Part shown: one piece after another, positions 45,256 to 54,640 of the stretch | Layout of the letters: each line of letters opens with the position of its first letter | Numbering within the stretch: position 1 is the stretch's first letter | Source of the DNA: Symsagittifera roscoffensis | Taxonomy: Eukaryota; Xenacoelomorpha; Acoela; Convolutidae | Direction of reading: 5' to 3' | Length of the DNA stretch: 64,000 bases | Assembly (NCBI RefSeq): GCF_963678635.1 | Contig: NC_087067.1 | Location: forward strand, 41,938,696-42,002,695 | Made by a program: the position numbers and the translations under genes | The notes under the pieces: model-generated | What the model was told of the DNA's origin: nothing | Databases searched by the model: none | The model's input: only the letters and a program-made list of their open reading frames with translations

Positions 45256-47082
45256 ATGGCTCTATTGAACAGGACGGTGAACGTGGCGCCGGACGTCATG
45301 GGAAAACTCCGTGACTTGTTGGACAGGGAAGTGGATAGGCATGATCGTGAATGGATGGAGACAATGCAGCGGTTGACTGTCACCGAGAGAACAGAGAAGA
45401 GGCCAGTGTCCATTCGCAGCCGAGGCGTTGAACGGGATTGCAGGTCGATCGTCAACCAGCTGGTGAGCTCGATGCCGAAAGAAGTCTTGTTGAGAACTTC
45501 GTTCACTGATTATGGAACATTGAATCAGAACCAAACTACTGAGGAAGTCAGGATCAGGTCGAAATCTAGCTTCACGAGGAGAGTGCACTTCACGGATGCA
45601 AAAGAGGAATACGAGCCGAGCCCAGATTGCTCGTCCGTGGACGAGACAATGTCCGGAGAGTCTGACACCTTCGAGCCAGTCAAGGACGACTCGCCTGAGG
45701 AGTCAGACACCTTTGAGCCCGTGCAGGACGACTTGTCCGGGGAGAGGTTGACTAGACCACCTAGGGGCAGAATTTTGTCCGGGGAGTCGGGTTCGAAGCG
45801 ACCGATGGACAGAGTTTTGTCCGGGGAGTCAAGAAACATCTCAGACAACTTTGAATATGATGTTGGGGAATCAGTCGACTCAAGTGTTGACTCGAGGCCC
45901 CAGTCCTGGGACAACACGTCTGAAACAGCTTCCAATTCCGATATGTCAGAGATCGCAATCCACTCCTTATTGGTAGACTGGAAGCAGCGTGGGCTGGACC
46001 GAGAAACACATCAGGATCCAGACAGGGACAGATACACCTCAGATGAAGAGGGCACTGTGGTAGATAATGCCGCAGACGAGCTCGAGCTGATAGCAGTTTC
46101 GAAACGCCCAACCAGATTGCTGCCACATGGTACGGTCGTCCGTACCAATCTGGAACCATCTGTGCAGGAAGCGACGCCTTTGAAAAAGATATGGTGTGTC
46201 AAGTTGATGGACGATGCTCATGCTCCGGAGATAATGAGTGGGCAAATGAACGTGGTGAAGACGTATTTGAAAGCCAGGTACAGGCTGTCGGATCTCCTAA
46301 GGGCTCAACGAAATGACAGAATGACGAGCAGTCTGAAGAAATGGATCGAGAATGGAGCACCAGACAAGGGAGATTTGGAAGAAGACAGCTACAAAATCCT
46401 GAAGCAATTCTACCTGAAGCGAAGAAACTTGTTGTACCTGAACAAGGACGGAATCGTAGCCTGCAAACGAAAAGAGGAGGACAAGGTCCTTTATAAATAC
46501 AATTCAATAGTGTTAACACAGTTGTACCAGACCGAATTGCTCTTTCGTTCACATGATCAGATGGGTCATCAAGGCGTGGACAAAGTATACAACAGGATAC
46601 AGAAACGATTCGAATGGCCGGGATTGAAGAAGGCTTGTGAGAAATGGATAGCCGCATGCCTGTCTTGTCAACAGGCAAAGGATCCCAGGAAACTAAGGTT
46701 CCCCCTACAGTCAATAGAGTCGTCAGGTTTCAACGAAGTGGTGCAATTTGATCATCAGAAAATCTGCATGACAGCAACGGGCTATAGTCAGGTGCTGGTA
46801 ATGATCGACCATTTTACGAAGTATGCGGAGGCAGCACCCTGCATGACAGCATCGGCGGAAGAAACATGCGATCATCTGATAAATGTATGGATAGCGAGGC
46901 ATGGCTGCCCCATCACGTTCCAATCGGACAATGGCAAAGCATTCGTGGGCGATCTCACGAAGGAGTTGATGAAGAGGTCGCAGGTAGCGCAGGCCCACTC
47001 GACCACTTATCACCCGCAAACGAATGGCCTAGTCGAGAGGCAAAATCGCACACTGGTATCCATGCTCGCGTTACATGGATGA
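45256..47082 (+). CDS. pol (integrase part): Linker with SGES repeats plus integrase (zinc finger and core)
   Basis: Residues 1-310 are an acidic linker with repeats of (D/I/V)LSGES or similar (about 130-195). Integrase follows: HHCC finger with HDQMGHQG and CLSCQQAK (about 430-475), then the DDE core with QFDH (about 498), QSDNGKAF (about 557) and NGLVERQNR (Glu at about 593). It stops at TGA 47080-47082, just after the catalytic Glu. The ATG at 45256 directly follows an in-frame TGA, so this is not a natural start but the continuation of pol after frame changes near 45200-45255. Confidence 0.85.
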   Translation: MALLNRTVNVAPDVMGKLRDLLDREVDRHDREWMETMQRLTVTERTEKRPVSIRSRGVERDCRSIVNQLVSSMPKEVLLRTSFTDYGTLNQNQTTEEVRIRSKSSFTRRVHFTDAKEEYEPSPDCSSVDETMSGESDTFEPVKDDSPEESDTFEPVQDDLSGERLTRPPRGRILSGESGSKRPMDRVLSGESRNISDNFEYDVGESVDSSVDSRPQSWDNTSETASNSDMSEIAIHSLLVDWKQRGLDRETHQDPDRDRYTSDEEGTVVDNAADELELIAVSKRPTRLLPHGTVVRTNLEPSVQEATPLKKIWCVKLMDDAHAPEIMSGQMNVVKTYLKARYRLSDLLRAQRNDRMTSSLKKWIENGAPDKGDLEEDSYKILKQFYLKRRNLLYLNKDGIVACKRKEEDKVLYKYNSIVLTQLYQTELLFRSHDQMGHQGVDKVYNRIQKRFEWPGLKKACEKWIAACLSCQQAKDPRKLRFPLQSIESSGFNEVVQFDHQKICMTATGYSQVLVMIDHFTKYAEAAPCMTASAEETCDHLINVWIARHGCPITFQSDNGKAFVGDLTKELMKRSQVAQAHSTTYHPQTNGLVERQNRTLVSMLALHG

Positions 47083-48886
47083 CTGGGACAAGCACTTGCC
47101 GCAAGTGATGGGTGCTTACAACAGCACGGAGCATTCCAACACGGGAATAAGTCCGCACCTGATGTTAACGGGTCATGAAAAAGCGCTCCCGTTGACGTTT
47201 TTCTACCCTGAATATGAGGGGAAGAGGACAGCACCGCAAACGTACGTGCGGGATGTTATTAGAAGACAGCAGGACCTCAATGACTTATGCAGGAGGAATA
47301 CGCAACAGGCGCAGATTAGACAAAAAAGGAGGTTTGACAAAAGGACAGCTGATGCGAAGGCCTACTCAGTTGGCGACTACGTCTGGGTGTTCCAGGAAGT
47401 GGTTCCACCAAAAGGAACCAAGAAATTATTAAAGAAATGGCGTGGTCCATTTCAGATAACAGAGGTGCACCAAGGAGGTCGTTTTTATCGGTTGAGCACT
47501 GGAAGAGCGGCTCATTACGAGAATATCAAACCCCACAATGCCTCGTCAGAGGATTGGTGCATCCCAGCGGACATGCAAGAGGGAGACTATTTGATAGTGG
47601 ATCCTGCTTGTGAAGTGAATGAAAGGGGTACTCGCGACAAGAACGACGGGAATGAGGTGGTGGACGATTGCGATCTACCACTGGATCTCGAGTTGACCGA
47701 GCGAGTAGAGGTGGACGATGAAACTCTACCTTATGCCGAAGAAGACTGGGACTGCCCGGAACAAACCGAAATTGACAAAGGAATACAGCCTGACTTTCCT
47801 CTCACTATGGAAACACGCCAAAGCAAGAGAGGAAAAAACCAGAAGAAATACAATCCGTACGGCGAGGACTTCGTTGTAGACAGGATAGTAGTAAGTGATG
47901 TCATGGACTCGCTGGTGGGACTGGACGAAGTGGCGATGCTAGAAGAAATCGACCTTGTGAACGATATGGATCAAGATTGGATCGACGATCGATCAGAACC
48001 GGAAGTGGAGTTCGAACCAGAAGCGGAACAGACTCATGAGCAAGAACTAACAAACTTGCGCGTGCTCGAATGGCTCCATGATCTGCCGACAGATCCAAAA
48101 GAGACGATCCTGACGATTCAGGACGTCGATAGAGACGGCGTCAAATACATCAGTCATGACAATACCGAGTCCAACTGGGTCGCCCCAGATGGTCCTCTAC
48201 GTGTTCCACAATCCAACCTCGATCTCCTAGACTTTGGGCGATCGACGGGGACGTCGATGGATATTTTTGTCCGGGGAGTGGGGGTAGGACTCACCCACAC
48301 CGAAAATCTGATAATAAAAAAATTGAAATCGGCAAGAGAAACCGGAGAACTAGAGACAGAGGGCGAGAACGCTAAAAAACCGCCTTTTGGACGAATCTTT
48401 GAATCGTATTTTGATCAACCGAACCATTATTCGAACAATATCGTCATAACGGACAGCGATTTCATACTCACGGAACGCACGTGCGCCATAGCGATAACCG
48501 CGGACGTAAGCTTCAAAACAGCACTAGCGGCTGACTTCAAGAGAGAGTATAAAAATATCGAGTTTTTGTGGAAACAGAGGCCTGGTGTAGGAGGAATGAT
48601 AGCGTTGCCCCCTGTCGCATCACAGATACCAGGGAAATATTTGTGTTTTTTGGTTACGAAAGCTACTGATAGGCAACACGTGAATCCGGAGAGCTTGGTA
48701 TTGGCCTTGACTCGACTTAGGGATTTCCTGGTTGAGAGAGGTGTGACCTCTCTCTCGTTACCAGTTTATGATCCCAATAGAGGGAAGCTACACCCGAGAG
48801 AGTTGTACGCTCTTGTGCATGTGATATTTTCAGAGACTGACATAGAAGTTTACTTACATAAAAAATACTATCTGAGTATATGCTAA
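47075..48886 (+). CDS. pol (integrase end, macro): Integrase C-terminus (GPF module) fused to a macro domain
   Basis: The frame overlaps the preceding one by 8 bases and continues integrase with YNSTEHSNTGISPHLML. A GPY/F-type module follows (KKWRGPFQITEVHQGG, about 120-145). After an acidic linker (about 165-440), residues about 450-598 form a macro domain: AITADVSFKTALAADFKREY (the ADP-ribose-binding start), VGGMIALPPV, YLCFLVTKA, ESLVLALTRLRDFLVERGVT, SLSLPVYDPNRG and FSETDIEVYLHKKYY. The pattern is closest to the OARD1/TARG1 type. The Lys in VTKA is kept, but the GCGLD loop is YDPNRG, so the family catalytic Asp is absent. Binding without hydrolysis is the simplest reading. Confidence 0.8.
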   Translation: MDDWDKHLPQVMGAYNSTEHSNTGISPHLMLTGHEKALPLTFFYPEYEGKRTAPQTYVRDVIRRQQDLNDLCRRNTQQAQIRQKRRFDKRTADAKAYSVGDYVWVFQEVVPPKGTKKLLKKWRGPFQITEVHQGGRFYRLSTGRAAHYENIKPHNASSEDWCIPADMQEGDYLIVDPACEVNERGTRDKNDGNEVVDDCDLPLDLELTERVEVDDETLPYAEEDWDCPEQTEIDKGIQPDFPLTMETRQSKRGKNQKKYNPYGEDFVVDRIVVSDVMDSLVGLDEVAMLEEIDLVNDMDQDWIDDRSEPEVEFEPEAEQTHEQELTNLRVLEWLHDLPTDPKETILTIQDVDRDGVKYISHDNTESNWVAPDGPLRVPQSNLDLLDFGRSTGTSMDIFVRGVGVGLTHTENLIIKKLKSARETGELETEGENAKKPPFGRIFESYFDQPNHYSNNIVITDSDFILTERTCAIAITADVSFKTALAADFKREYKNIEFLWKQRPGVGGMIALPPVASQIPGKYLCFLVTKATDRQHVNPESLVLALTRLRDFLVERGVTSLSLPVYDPNRGKLHPRELYALVHVIFSETDIEVYLHKKYYLSIC

Positions 48887-48889
48887 GAA

Positions 48890-49362
48890 TTGCGCTCGGC
48901 GATAAGTGGTTTTTATTAAGTTATTCGATAGGAATTGGAGTCAAGTTTCAGGTTAGGTTAGGTTTTAGGTACAGTATTAGGGATTATGTTTTTATGTGAT
49001 AGTGTAGGTGTGTGATGTTTATGTGTTTATGTTATGTTATTAATATGATTATGTTTTATGTTTTATGTCATAAAAGACCTGGGGCACTCCAGGTCATCAA
49101 GGTGACAGCGCACATTCGTGCTACTCTGACAAAGGTAAAGGTGGACGATCCACCCTGGTGCTAAATTTTAAATCGGAATTGAAAAAAGAATTTCAATGGA
49201 GAGTTTTAAAGAATTGATTGATGTTGTATCCAAAAATGATGGTTCTAAGTCGCGACTTGTTTTTTTAGATCTTGATTGATCGAAAATTGTTTACTGAACA
49301 CTGAATCAGACGAGACAGAAAGGAATTACACGACACGACAACAAGAATCAAGACGATAAGAA
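48890..49362 (+). promoter_or_regulatory. Inter-ORF region with two hairpins
   Basis: Between the macro frame and the next ORF lie TTATGT-rich sequence, a perfect stem GACCTGG GGCACT CCAGGTC (about 49077-49096) and GGTGGACGATCCACC (about 49140-49154). A subgenomic promoter or splice acceptor for the 3' ORFs would be expected here, but none is certain. Confidence 0.4.
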
Positions 49363-50067
49363 ATGGGTGACACGAACGAACTCATGGAATTTCTCTCAGC
49401 GAGTCTAGGAGCGACTCTAGACGAGATCTATCAGCGGCTGATCGATTGTGATTTCACACGAGAAGACCCGGGGTTGGCGATGTTTGTGGTCGCACTCCTC
49501 AATGCACTAGGACGAGAGGGTCGAGGGAATCGCCCTACAGAAGTCGTGTTGATGTTGGCCTTCGGTGAGTCCGGGACCGCCGAGAGAGGCCGAAACCGAC
49601 TGATGAGATGGAGGCGTGGAGAAATGTCTGGCCACGACCTGGCTCGTGAGCCAGGACTAGGTGAGCGGAAGGACCACCGGCTAGGTGAGATGCCCTTACC
49701 AGTCCAGTCGGCGCAGCCACTCATCGGAGCGAAGAGACAACGTGATGGGCCAGGCCCGTCACATTCGGTCGACTCTCCTACAGCTGCTCCTCCTTTGAAG
49801 AAAGTGAGGGTGAGTGAGATAGAGATCCAGACGTCGGAGACGATCGAGACGCTGGAAAAGAAGGAGAAAGATCAGAGCGAGCTGTGTGCCAAACTCCAGG
49901 AGTATAGGGCAATAGCTCGAGAAAGAGACGAATGGAAGAAGAAATACGAAGATCTACAGGTGGCTTATAAGGAGGATGAAATAAAGCACCTGAAGGAGCT
50001 GTATATGGCCAAGGTGAGCCAAGTGTCACCGGAAGTTCTGGCGGACAAAAAAAGTTTGCAACACTAG
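49363..50067 (+). CDS. Element ORF4, unknown, helical with C-terminal coiled coil
   Basis: A 234-residue protein starting at ATG 49363. Residues 1-95 are predominantly helical (ELMEFLSASLGATLDEIYQR, FVVALLNALG). The middle is Pro/Ser-rich and basic (AKRQRDGPGPSHS, PPLKKVRV, a possible nuclear signal). Residues about 155-225 are a charged coiled coil. There is no signal peptide or membrane segment. Near its end the frame crosses an A7G run (50047-50054); a -1 shift there would lead into the next ORF. No family was recognised. Confidence 0.7.
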   Translation: MGDTNELMEFLSASLGATLDEIYQRLIDCDFTREDPGLAMFVVALLNALGREGRGNRPTEVVLMLAFGESGTAERGRNRLMRWRRGEMSGHDLAREPGLGERKDHRLGEMPLPVQSAQPLIGAKRQRDGPGPSHSVDSPTAAPPLKKVRVSEIEIQTSETIETLEKKEKDQSELCAKLQEYRAIARERDEWKKKYEDLQVAYKEDEIKHLKELYMAKVSQVSPEVLADKKSLQH

Positions 50068-52103
50068 GGAAACTGAGGTCATTCCAATGTGTGTCTGGCA
50101 TACCGGGGATGGCGTATAATCCCTTTGTGAATGAAGAAGCCAGGGAAGCGTACTTCGACTATGAGCAAGTCATAGTACTCGATTTCTGGGTTGAACGTAT
50201 TAAAGAAACTGGGATGCTGATGGTGGAACAACCCAAGCTGGGAATTATTTTGGAAGAACGAGTGGTCGAACCCTCGGTTCCCGAGCTAAAGGGGCAAGTG
50301 AGTTTTGATTGTGGTTCTTGGGACGGTCCCTTGAAAACCAGTCTAGTGACGATGTGGGAACTCATGAAGCCTTCTTGGTGCCCTCATCCTAATGCCGGTT
50401 TAATCTGGGACATGACGGCGGATATCACGTTAGACCTAGATGATGACGCGAGTTTACATGATCTGGCCATGATACATCATCTGCTGGCCATGAGATTGAC
50501 GAAGCGGAAGAGCAACCCATCCACGGAGCTGTCCGAGGAAGGTCCATCGAGTAATTGGTTGAAGCAAGGCACATGCTTGGCTCAACACAGTGGGATGGAA
50601 GGACATGTTTGTAAACTGGGACACTGCCTGGTTACGCTGAGCGAGCAGCATCGGCAACTGGCACGATTGTACGGAAGACTGAGCATGTCGGATAAAAGTG
50701 GTATGGAGTTGGTCGCGGACTGTCATGGGGTGACGGACGTAAATTTGATCACAGCCTTGGGATTTTGCAGCATGACGAGTTCGATTGAATCGCTTGAGCG
50801 CCTGGAGCGTGCCCATGAGCTAGTGACGTCCCTCAGCGTGGAATTATTCCCTGGAGCATTGCAGACAGAGCAGAAAATCGGAGGCTGGAGAGAAGCTCTG
50901 GAGAACGAGATGAATCTGAAAGATAGTGAGGCCTATCATAAACCGACTGGTTCAAAGTATCTGGTGGGTTCAAGCTCCGCATCATATTGCAGTAGTAGAT
51001 ATCCTACACACATGGTGGTGATGGATGCGAGGACACAGCAGGTGTTGATTGATCAACTTTTCTCTGTGCCAAAGTGCTTGGGGTTGGCCAGGATGTCGGA
51101 GAGATCACATGATTTGTTGGCAAAGATCTTTCGGGCAGTCCCGAAGAGATCTGAAGGCGAGTTGCAAGATGTGGTGGGTGAAGAGTTTCTGAGATTGAGT
51201 GAAGGCAATGTGAGTGAGTTCCAGAAACAGAAAGCGAGTGGAGCCTTACCCACTGAATTCCCCACAATAGAAGAAAAAGACGACTTACACAGAATTCTGA
51301 TGGAGGTGGAACCGTTGCTGGGAGCCTCAGGGTATCGGACCCGAAGGAACATAGTGAGAACCCATGGGGAGTATCCTTGCCACTGCTTGGCGCAGACGTT
51401 GTGGTACCCCAAACGCTGGAATCTAATGCTAGTATGGGACGTGGAGGAGTTGTACTCTACGGGGTTGCCCGATCAGAATCAACAGGTGTCAATCGTGGTG
51501 GTTAGTGCCATGCTGGCAGTGAGATGGCTGGAGGCTAACGCGGACACAAATGAGCAGGAGACGGCCGTGCCGACTCCTGAGCAGCTGAGCAACGTGAAGA
51601 TGAGTCGTGAATTGGATCTTTTCAGAACCACCTGCAAGTTTCTGAGGATACCTAAAGCCATTGAAAGAATATGGTCAAGGCAAAGATTGATGCCTTGGTT
51701 CCGTGCAGTGATGACATCATGGATGTATGAACGCGCGAAGCGTCACATGTCGAGGAACACGGAAGTCTATCAATCTTTCCAGCTAGATATAGGACCGGGA
51801 GCCTATAAGAGAGCTTTCTTGACGCACAGAAACGCGGTCACCACAGCGGTGAAGCGGGTAGCTGGAGCGCCTTGTGTTACTGAAGATGAGAAGAAAGAGG
51901 TCTTAAGAGCTGACCTAGAACGAAACGTGAGCCTATGTCTTCACAACAGCTTTTGCAGGAACCGGGAGCAGAAGTGGACTTGCTACCTTGTTGCAAACCG
52001 AGGCTGTTGGGGCAGGAGAGTTGGGGCACGGCCCGCAACTCTATGGACATGTTGGAGAAAGTTCTGGAAGACAGTGACGATGAACATCAGGATGGAGAAG
52101 TGA
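50055..52103 (+). CDS. Element ORF5, unknown large 3' ORF
   Basis: The frame is open from upstream of the A7G run; the first ATG is at about 50109 (MAYNPFVNEEAREAYFDYEQ). It is about 670 residues, rich in Leu, Ser and Glu, with many Cys and His (CLAQHSGMEGHVCKLGHCL at about 162-182). No signal peptide or transmembrane segment was seen, so it is not an envelope gene of the usual kind. The final 50 residues (from about 51955) are Arg/Trp-rich, while another frame there encodes an acidic tail ending DGEVME at 52111, so a frameshift near the end is likely. No family was recognised. Confidence 0.65.
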   Translation, partial: FATLGKLRSFQCVSGIPGMAYNPFVNEEAREAYFDYEQVIVLDFWVERIKETGMLMVEQPKLGIILEERVVEPSVPELKGQVSFDCGSWDGPLKTSLVTMWELMKPSWCPHPNAGLIWDMTADITLDLDDDASLHDLAMIHHLLAMRLTKRKSNPSTELSEEGPSSNWLKQGTCLAQHSGMEGHVCKLGHCLVTLSEQHRQLARLYGRLSMSDKSGMELVADCHGVTDVNLITALGFCSMTSSIESLERLERAHELVTSLSVELFPGALQTEQKIGGWREALENEMNLKDSEAYHKPTGSKYLVGSSSASYCSSRYPTHMVVMDARTQQVLIDQLFSVPKCLGLARMSERSHDLLAKIFRAVPKRSEGELQDVVGEEFLRLSEGNVSEFQKQKASGALPTEFPTIEEKDDLHRILMEVEPLLGASGYRTRRNIVRTHGEYPCHCLAQTLWYPKRWNLMLVWDVEELYSTGLPDQNQQVSIVVVSAMLAVRWLEANADTNEQETAVPTPEQLSNVKMSRELDLFRTTCKFLRIPKAIERIWSRQRLMPWFRAVMTSWMYERAKRHMSRNTEVYQSFQLDIGPGAYKRAFLTHRNAVTTAVKRVAGAPCVTEDEKKEVLRADLERNVSLCLHNSFCRNREQKWTCYLVANRGCWGRRVGARPATLWTCWRKFWKTVTMNIRMEK

Positions 52104-52111
52104 TGGAATGA

Positions 52112-52842
52112 AGATGACCAAAGAAGAGAAGAGAAGGAGAAAAAACTTGATTGTCTTTGTGTGTAAAAACTTGAACAAATCAACCAAGTTTTGATTATTG
52201 AGTTGTTAAACTTTTTGTTTTGATCTAGTTTGGTCAGACCAAACTATAATGTTGCAATTGTTAAAATTGTTGAAATTGTTGATTTTAGTTATGGCTATTT
52301 ATGTATGTATATAAGGAGCATAGGTGAGTATATTTACCTATATTTTCACGACTGAAGTTTTTAACCTGTGTAAGACACAAATTCACTGTGTGGCGACATG
52401 GTAAGTTTGAGTAAACTCGCTCGAGAAGGGTGGGTAACTCAGTAACTTTCCTAGCCACAGAGTTTCTTAGTTTTAATATTGAAAGGACCGCATGAATAAC
52501 TGATTATACTTGGTGAGTAATGTTAAGTTAATTTTAACGGGTGTGTGGCCGTGCCACGTCCCACTTTTTAATCACAAAAGAGCAAAAAGAAGTTTTATGG
52601 CAAGACGACGTAAGTAGTCAGAAAAGAAATTTTATCTGGAACACTCCTCATGGTGCAAATTTTGTGAAAATGTTGAAAGGCAGTGAGATGTAGTACGATG
52701 CCATTTGTGAACACGTAGTGAGTTGAGGTGGAGTAGATAAATTTCATTTTCTTATGCAATTTGTAAGATTGATTACAGAAAACTGGATAACTACTTGACG
52801 ATAACCCGGTGTTGTGCTATCAATAGGGACATTGATGGAGAC
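52112..52842 (+). other. 3' untranslated part of the LTR element
   Basis: AT-rich non-coding sequence with no domain. It contains GTGTAAGACACAAATTCACT and short T-runs. It ends at the purine tract before the 3' LTR. Confidence 0.5.
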
Positions 52843-52856
52843 TTGTCCGGGGAGTA
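52843..52856 (+). promoter_or_regulatory. Polypurine tract candidate
   Basis: TTGTCCGGGGAGTA directly abuts the 3' LTR start TGTGCC. The GGGGAG core is the expected plus-strand primer. The 12-mer TTGTCCGGGGAG recurs inside the coding region at 45733, 45775, 45817 and 48268. Confidence 0.65.
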
Positions 52857-53735
52857 TGTGCCATTCTGCCAGATGACACAGCACAATCTTCCGGCGACGT
52901 AAAAAAGAACGACTAAAGGCCTTATGAACAAAAAAGTGTTGCGAAGGAGGGTCAGAATGTTCTAGAAATTTTATTTTTAAAATTTCGATTGAAGAATGAA
53001 CATTTCTGAGAAATAGAAAAAAGACGGCCATTTTGAATAAAAAAGACGAAATACAGAACAACGACAGAAATTGTGAATAACAGTCGTATCTGAGACGAAA
53101 AATACGAAGCCTCTTATCGTGGCAATAACACACGATAAGAACCTTAGCGACGGAAATTTGTGGAAAAGGAGGCTTCAGTGGGGGAAGAAATATACCACGG
53201 GACCCTCCCGGGACACGAAATATAAGAGATAAGGGTGTTATCTCAAGAATATTACGGGAGCGGAGTCTTGGTCCCCCAGAGACTGTCTATGTGAAGGGAC
53301 TATATAGACTAACTGTATAGCTGCTATAATGTCATAGATCTTAATTAACACCGTTATTGTTTAATATTTCAGAGTATGAGTAGCTAGAAAAAGGAAAGGG
53401 TCAATCCATCTCTAATGGATTTAATATAGAACTGTCACACAAAAACATGTTAAAATAGGTTGTTCGAGCCGTGTTTTTAATGACAATCACGTAGTCTGAA
53501 GATCCGAGACTCAGCTATGTGGTTGTGTTCGCATGTAAACGAAAGCTGATCAAAAGTCGTTTGACTGATGGCCTAAAAATGGTAACTTTTTACTTTGCCC
53601 TAGACAGACCAGAAAATCAACTGGCAAGGTCGAGACGGTGAAAAACGAGTAGGATTAAGGTAACTGACGCCTGCCAGTCGTTAATAGGTACTTTTTCTAC
53701 GCTCCGTCGCTGTGTGATATTTAGGCGAATGTTAT
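52857..53735 (+). repeat. 3' LTR
   Basis: Starts TGTGCCATTCTGCC and ends GTTAT, followed by AACG at 53736-53739. Nearly identical to the 5' LTR, with the TATA-like ACTATATAG at about 53300. Such similarity normally means a recent insertion or gene conversion between LTRs. Confidence 0.92.
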
Positions 53736-54640
53736 AACGTTGTGGAAAAAATCTTTCATTCCATCAGTAAAACTTTCTGCCAAAGAAAGACGCGAGTCCT
53801 TAGGTACTCTCTTGAGCACTCGAACCTGAGAAATGGCTGTATTTACCTAAGTTGCTGGTAGTAAGTCATTACCAATTGAAGCATTATTGACAGATTTCTT
53901 TTTAACACACATTGAAACCCTTGAAACCCTTGGATCTTCTACGATTCGCTAAGAGTTATATTTACAGGAGTTACATGATACCACTTAGAACAACAATCAC
54001 ATCTTATCCAATTCAAAAATCCTGAAGGTCTAAAGCATTCTTTGCTTGTACACTCTTTGTTCTTTTTCCTCATCCTGACGGCGCCGCGTAAGGTTAATTT
54101 GACTAGATACAAGGGTACTAAGCCAACCAAAAATAACAGGGTTGGATATTTATAGATGAAAAAAAAAATATTACAATCTTTTTCAATAAAGAGCCTTAAA
54201 TCTATAAAATTCGCTGAAAAAGTAACAATCCTATCCGAGCTCAGAAGGTGCAGCGGCCCACACCAGACTCCCCAGGTTGGTAACTCCTTCCCCCAGATCA
54301 GAGATTTACTTGACGGGCCTCACGAAGGGCGCTCAACAAATAGGTACAAACGTCAAACATATCACATCTATTTAATAGACTCATCTCATTAACTAAATTA
54401 ATAACTGGTAACAGTAATGGTAAAATTAAATCTTCAATATTGTTTATCATTATTTTACCCACCTGGTTTTTCTGCTGTTCCATTCAGTAGTTTGTGGTAG
54501 CCAGTCAAAAAGCAGACTGCTCTAAGAGCGGAATGGGTCCAAGAGCAGAAAAATATTGTCTTCTTTAAACTAATCTGTAATTTCAAAGTAATTATCATTA
54601 TTACCAACAAAACAGATGTTTTATGCATAATTTGAGCAAG
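53736..54640. other. Right flank of the LTR element
   Basis: Apart from the PHD-like fragment at 53939-54130, there is no recognised gene. The minus-strand frames at 54298-54742 lack domains. The tandem units begin at about 54640. Confidence 0.4.
53939..54130 (-). pseudogene. PHD-like zinc finger fragment
   Basis: The minus frame ends CTSKECFRPSGFLNWIRCDC, then CSKWYHV. The spacing C-x4-C, W-x2-C-x2-C-x3-H resembles the centre of a PHD finger, but the last Cys position (HVTPV) is Pro. It stops soon after. PHD-like fingers head several retroelements in this window, so it is probably an element relic. Confidence 0.4.

Larger units (their letters stand above)
35599..53735 (+). mobile_element. 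18.1-kb Ty3/gypsy-class LTR element with macro domain and extra ORFs
   Basis: Two LTRs of 880 and 879 bp, differing at about four positions by eye, flank 16.4 kb of internal sequence. AACG lies outside each end, a possible 4-bp target duplication. In order: LTR, primer-site candidate, 3.1-kb structured leader, gag-pro-RT-RNaseH frame, linker plus integrase frame, integrase end plus macro-domain frame, two unrecognised ORFs, purine tract, LTR. The RT YVDD motif, the protease-RT-RH-IN order and the GPF module place it in Ty3/gypsy. GC content is visibly higher than the flanks. Frame breaks in pol suggest this copy cannot move by itself, though assembly error is possible. Confidence 0.92.

Noticed and set aside
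50091-52103. Envelope glycoprotein in the env position
   Set aside because: No signal peptide, no transmembrane helix and no furin-like site were seen, so an env call is not supported.
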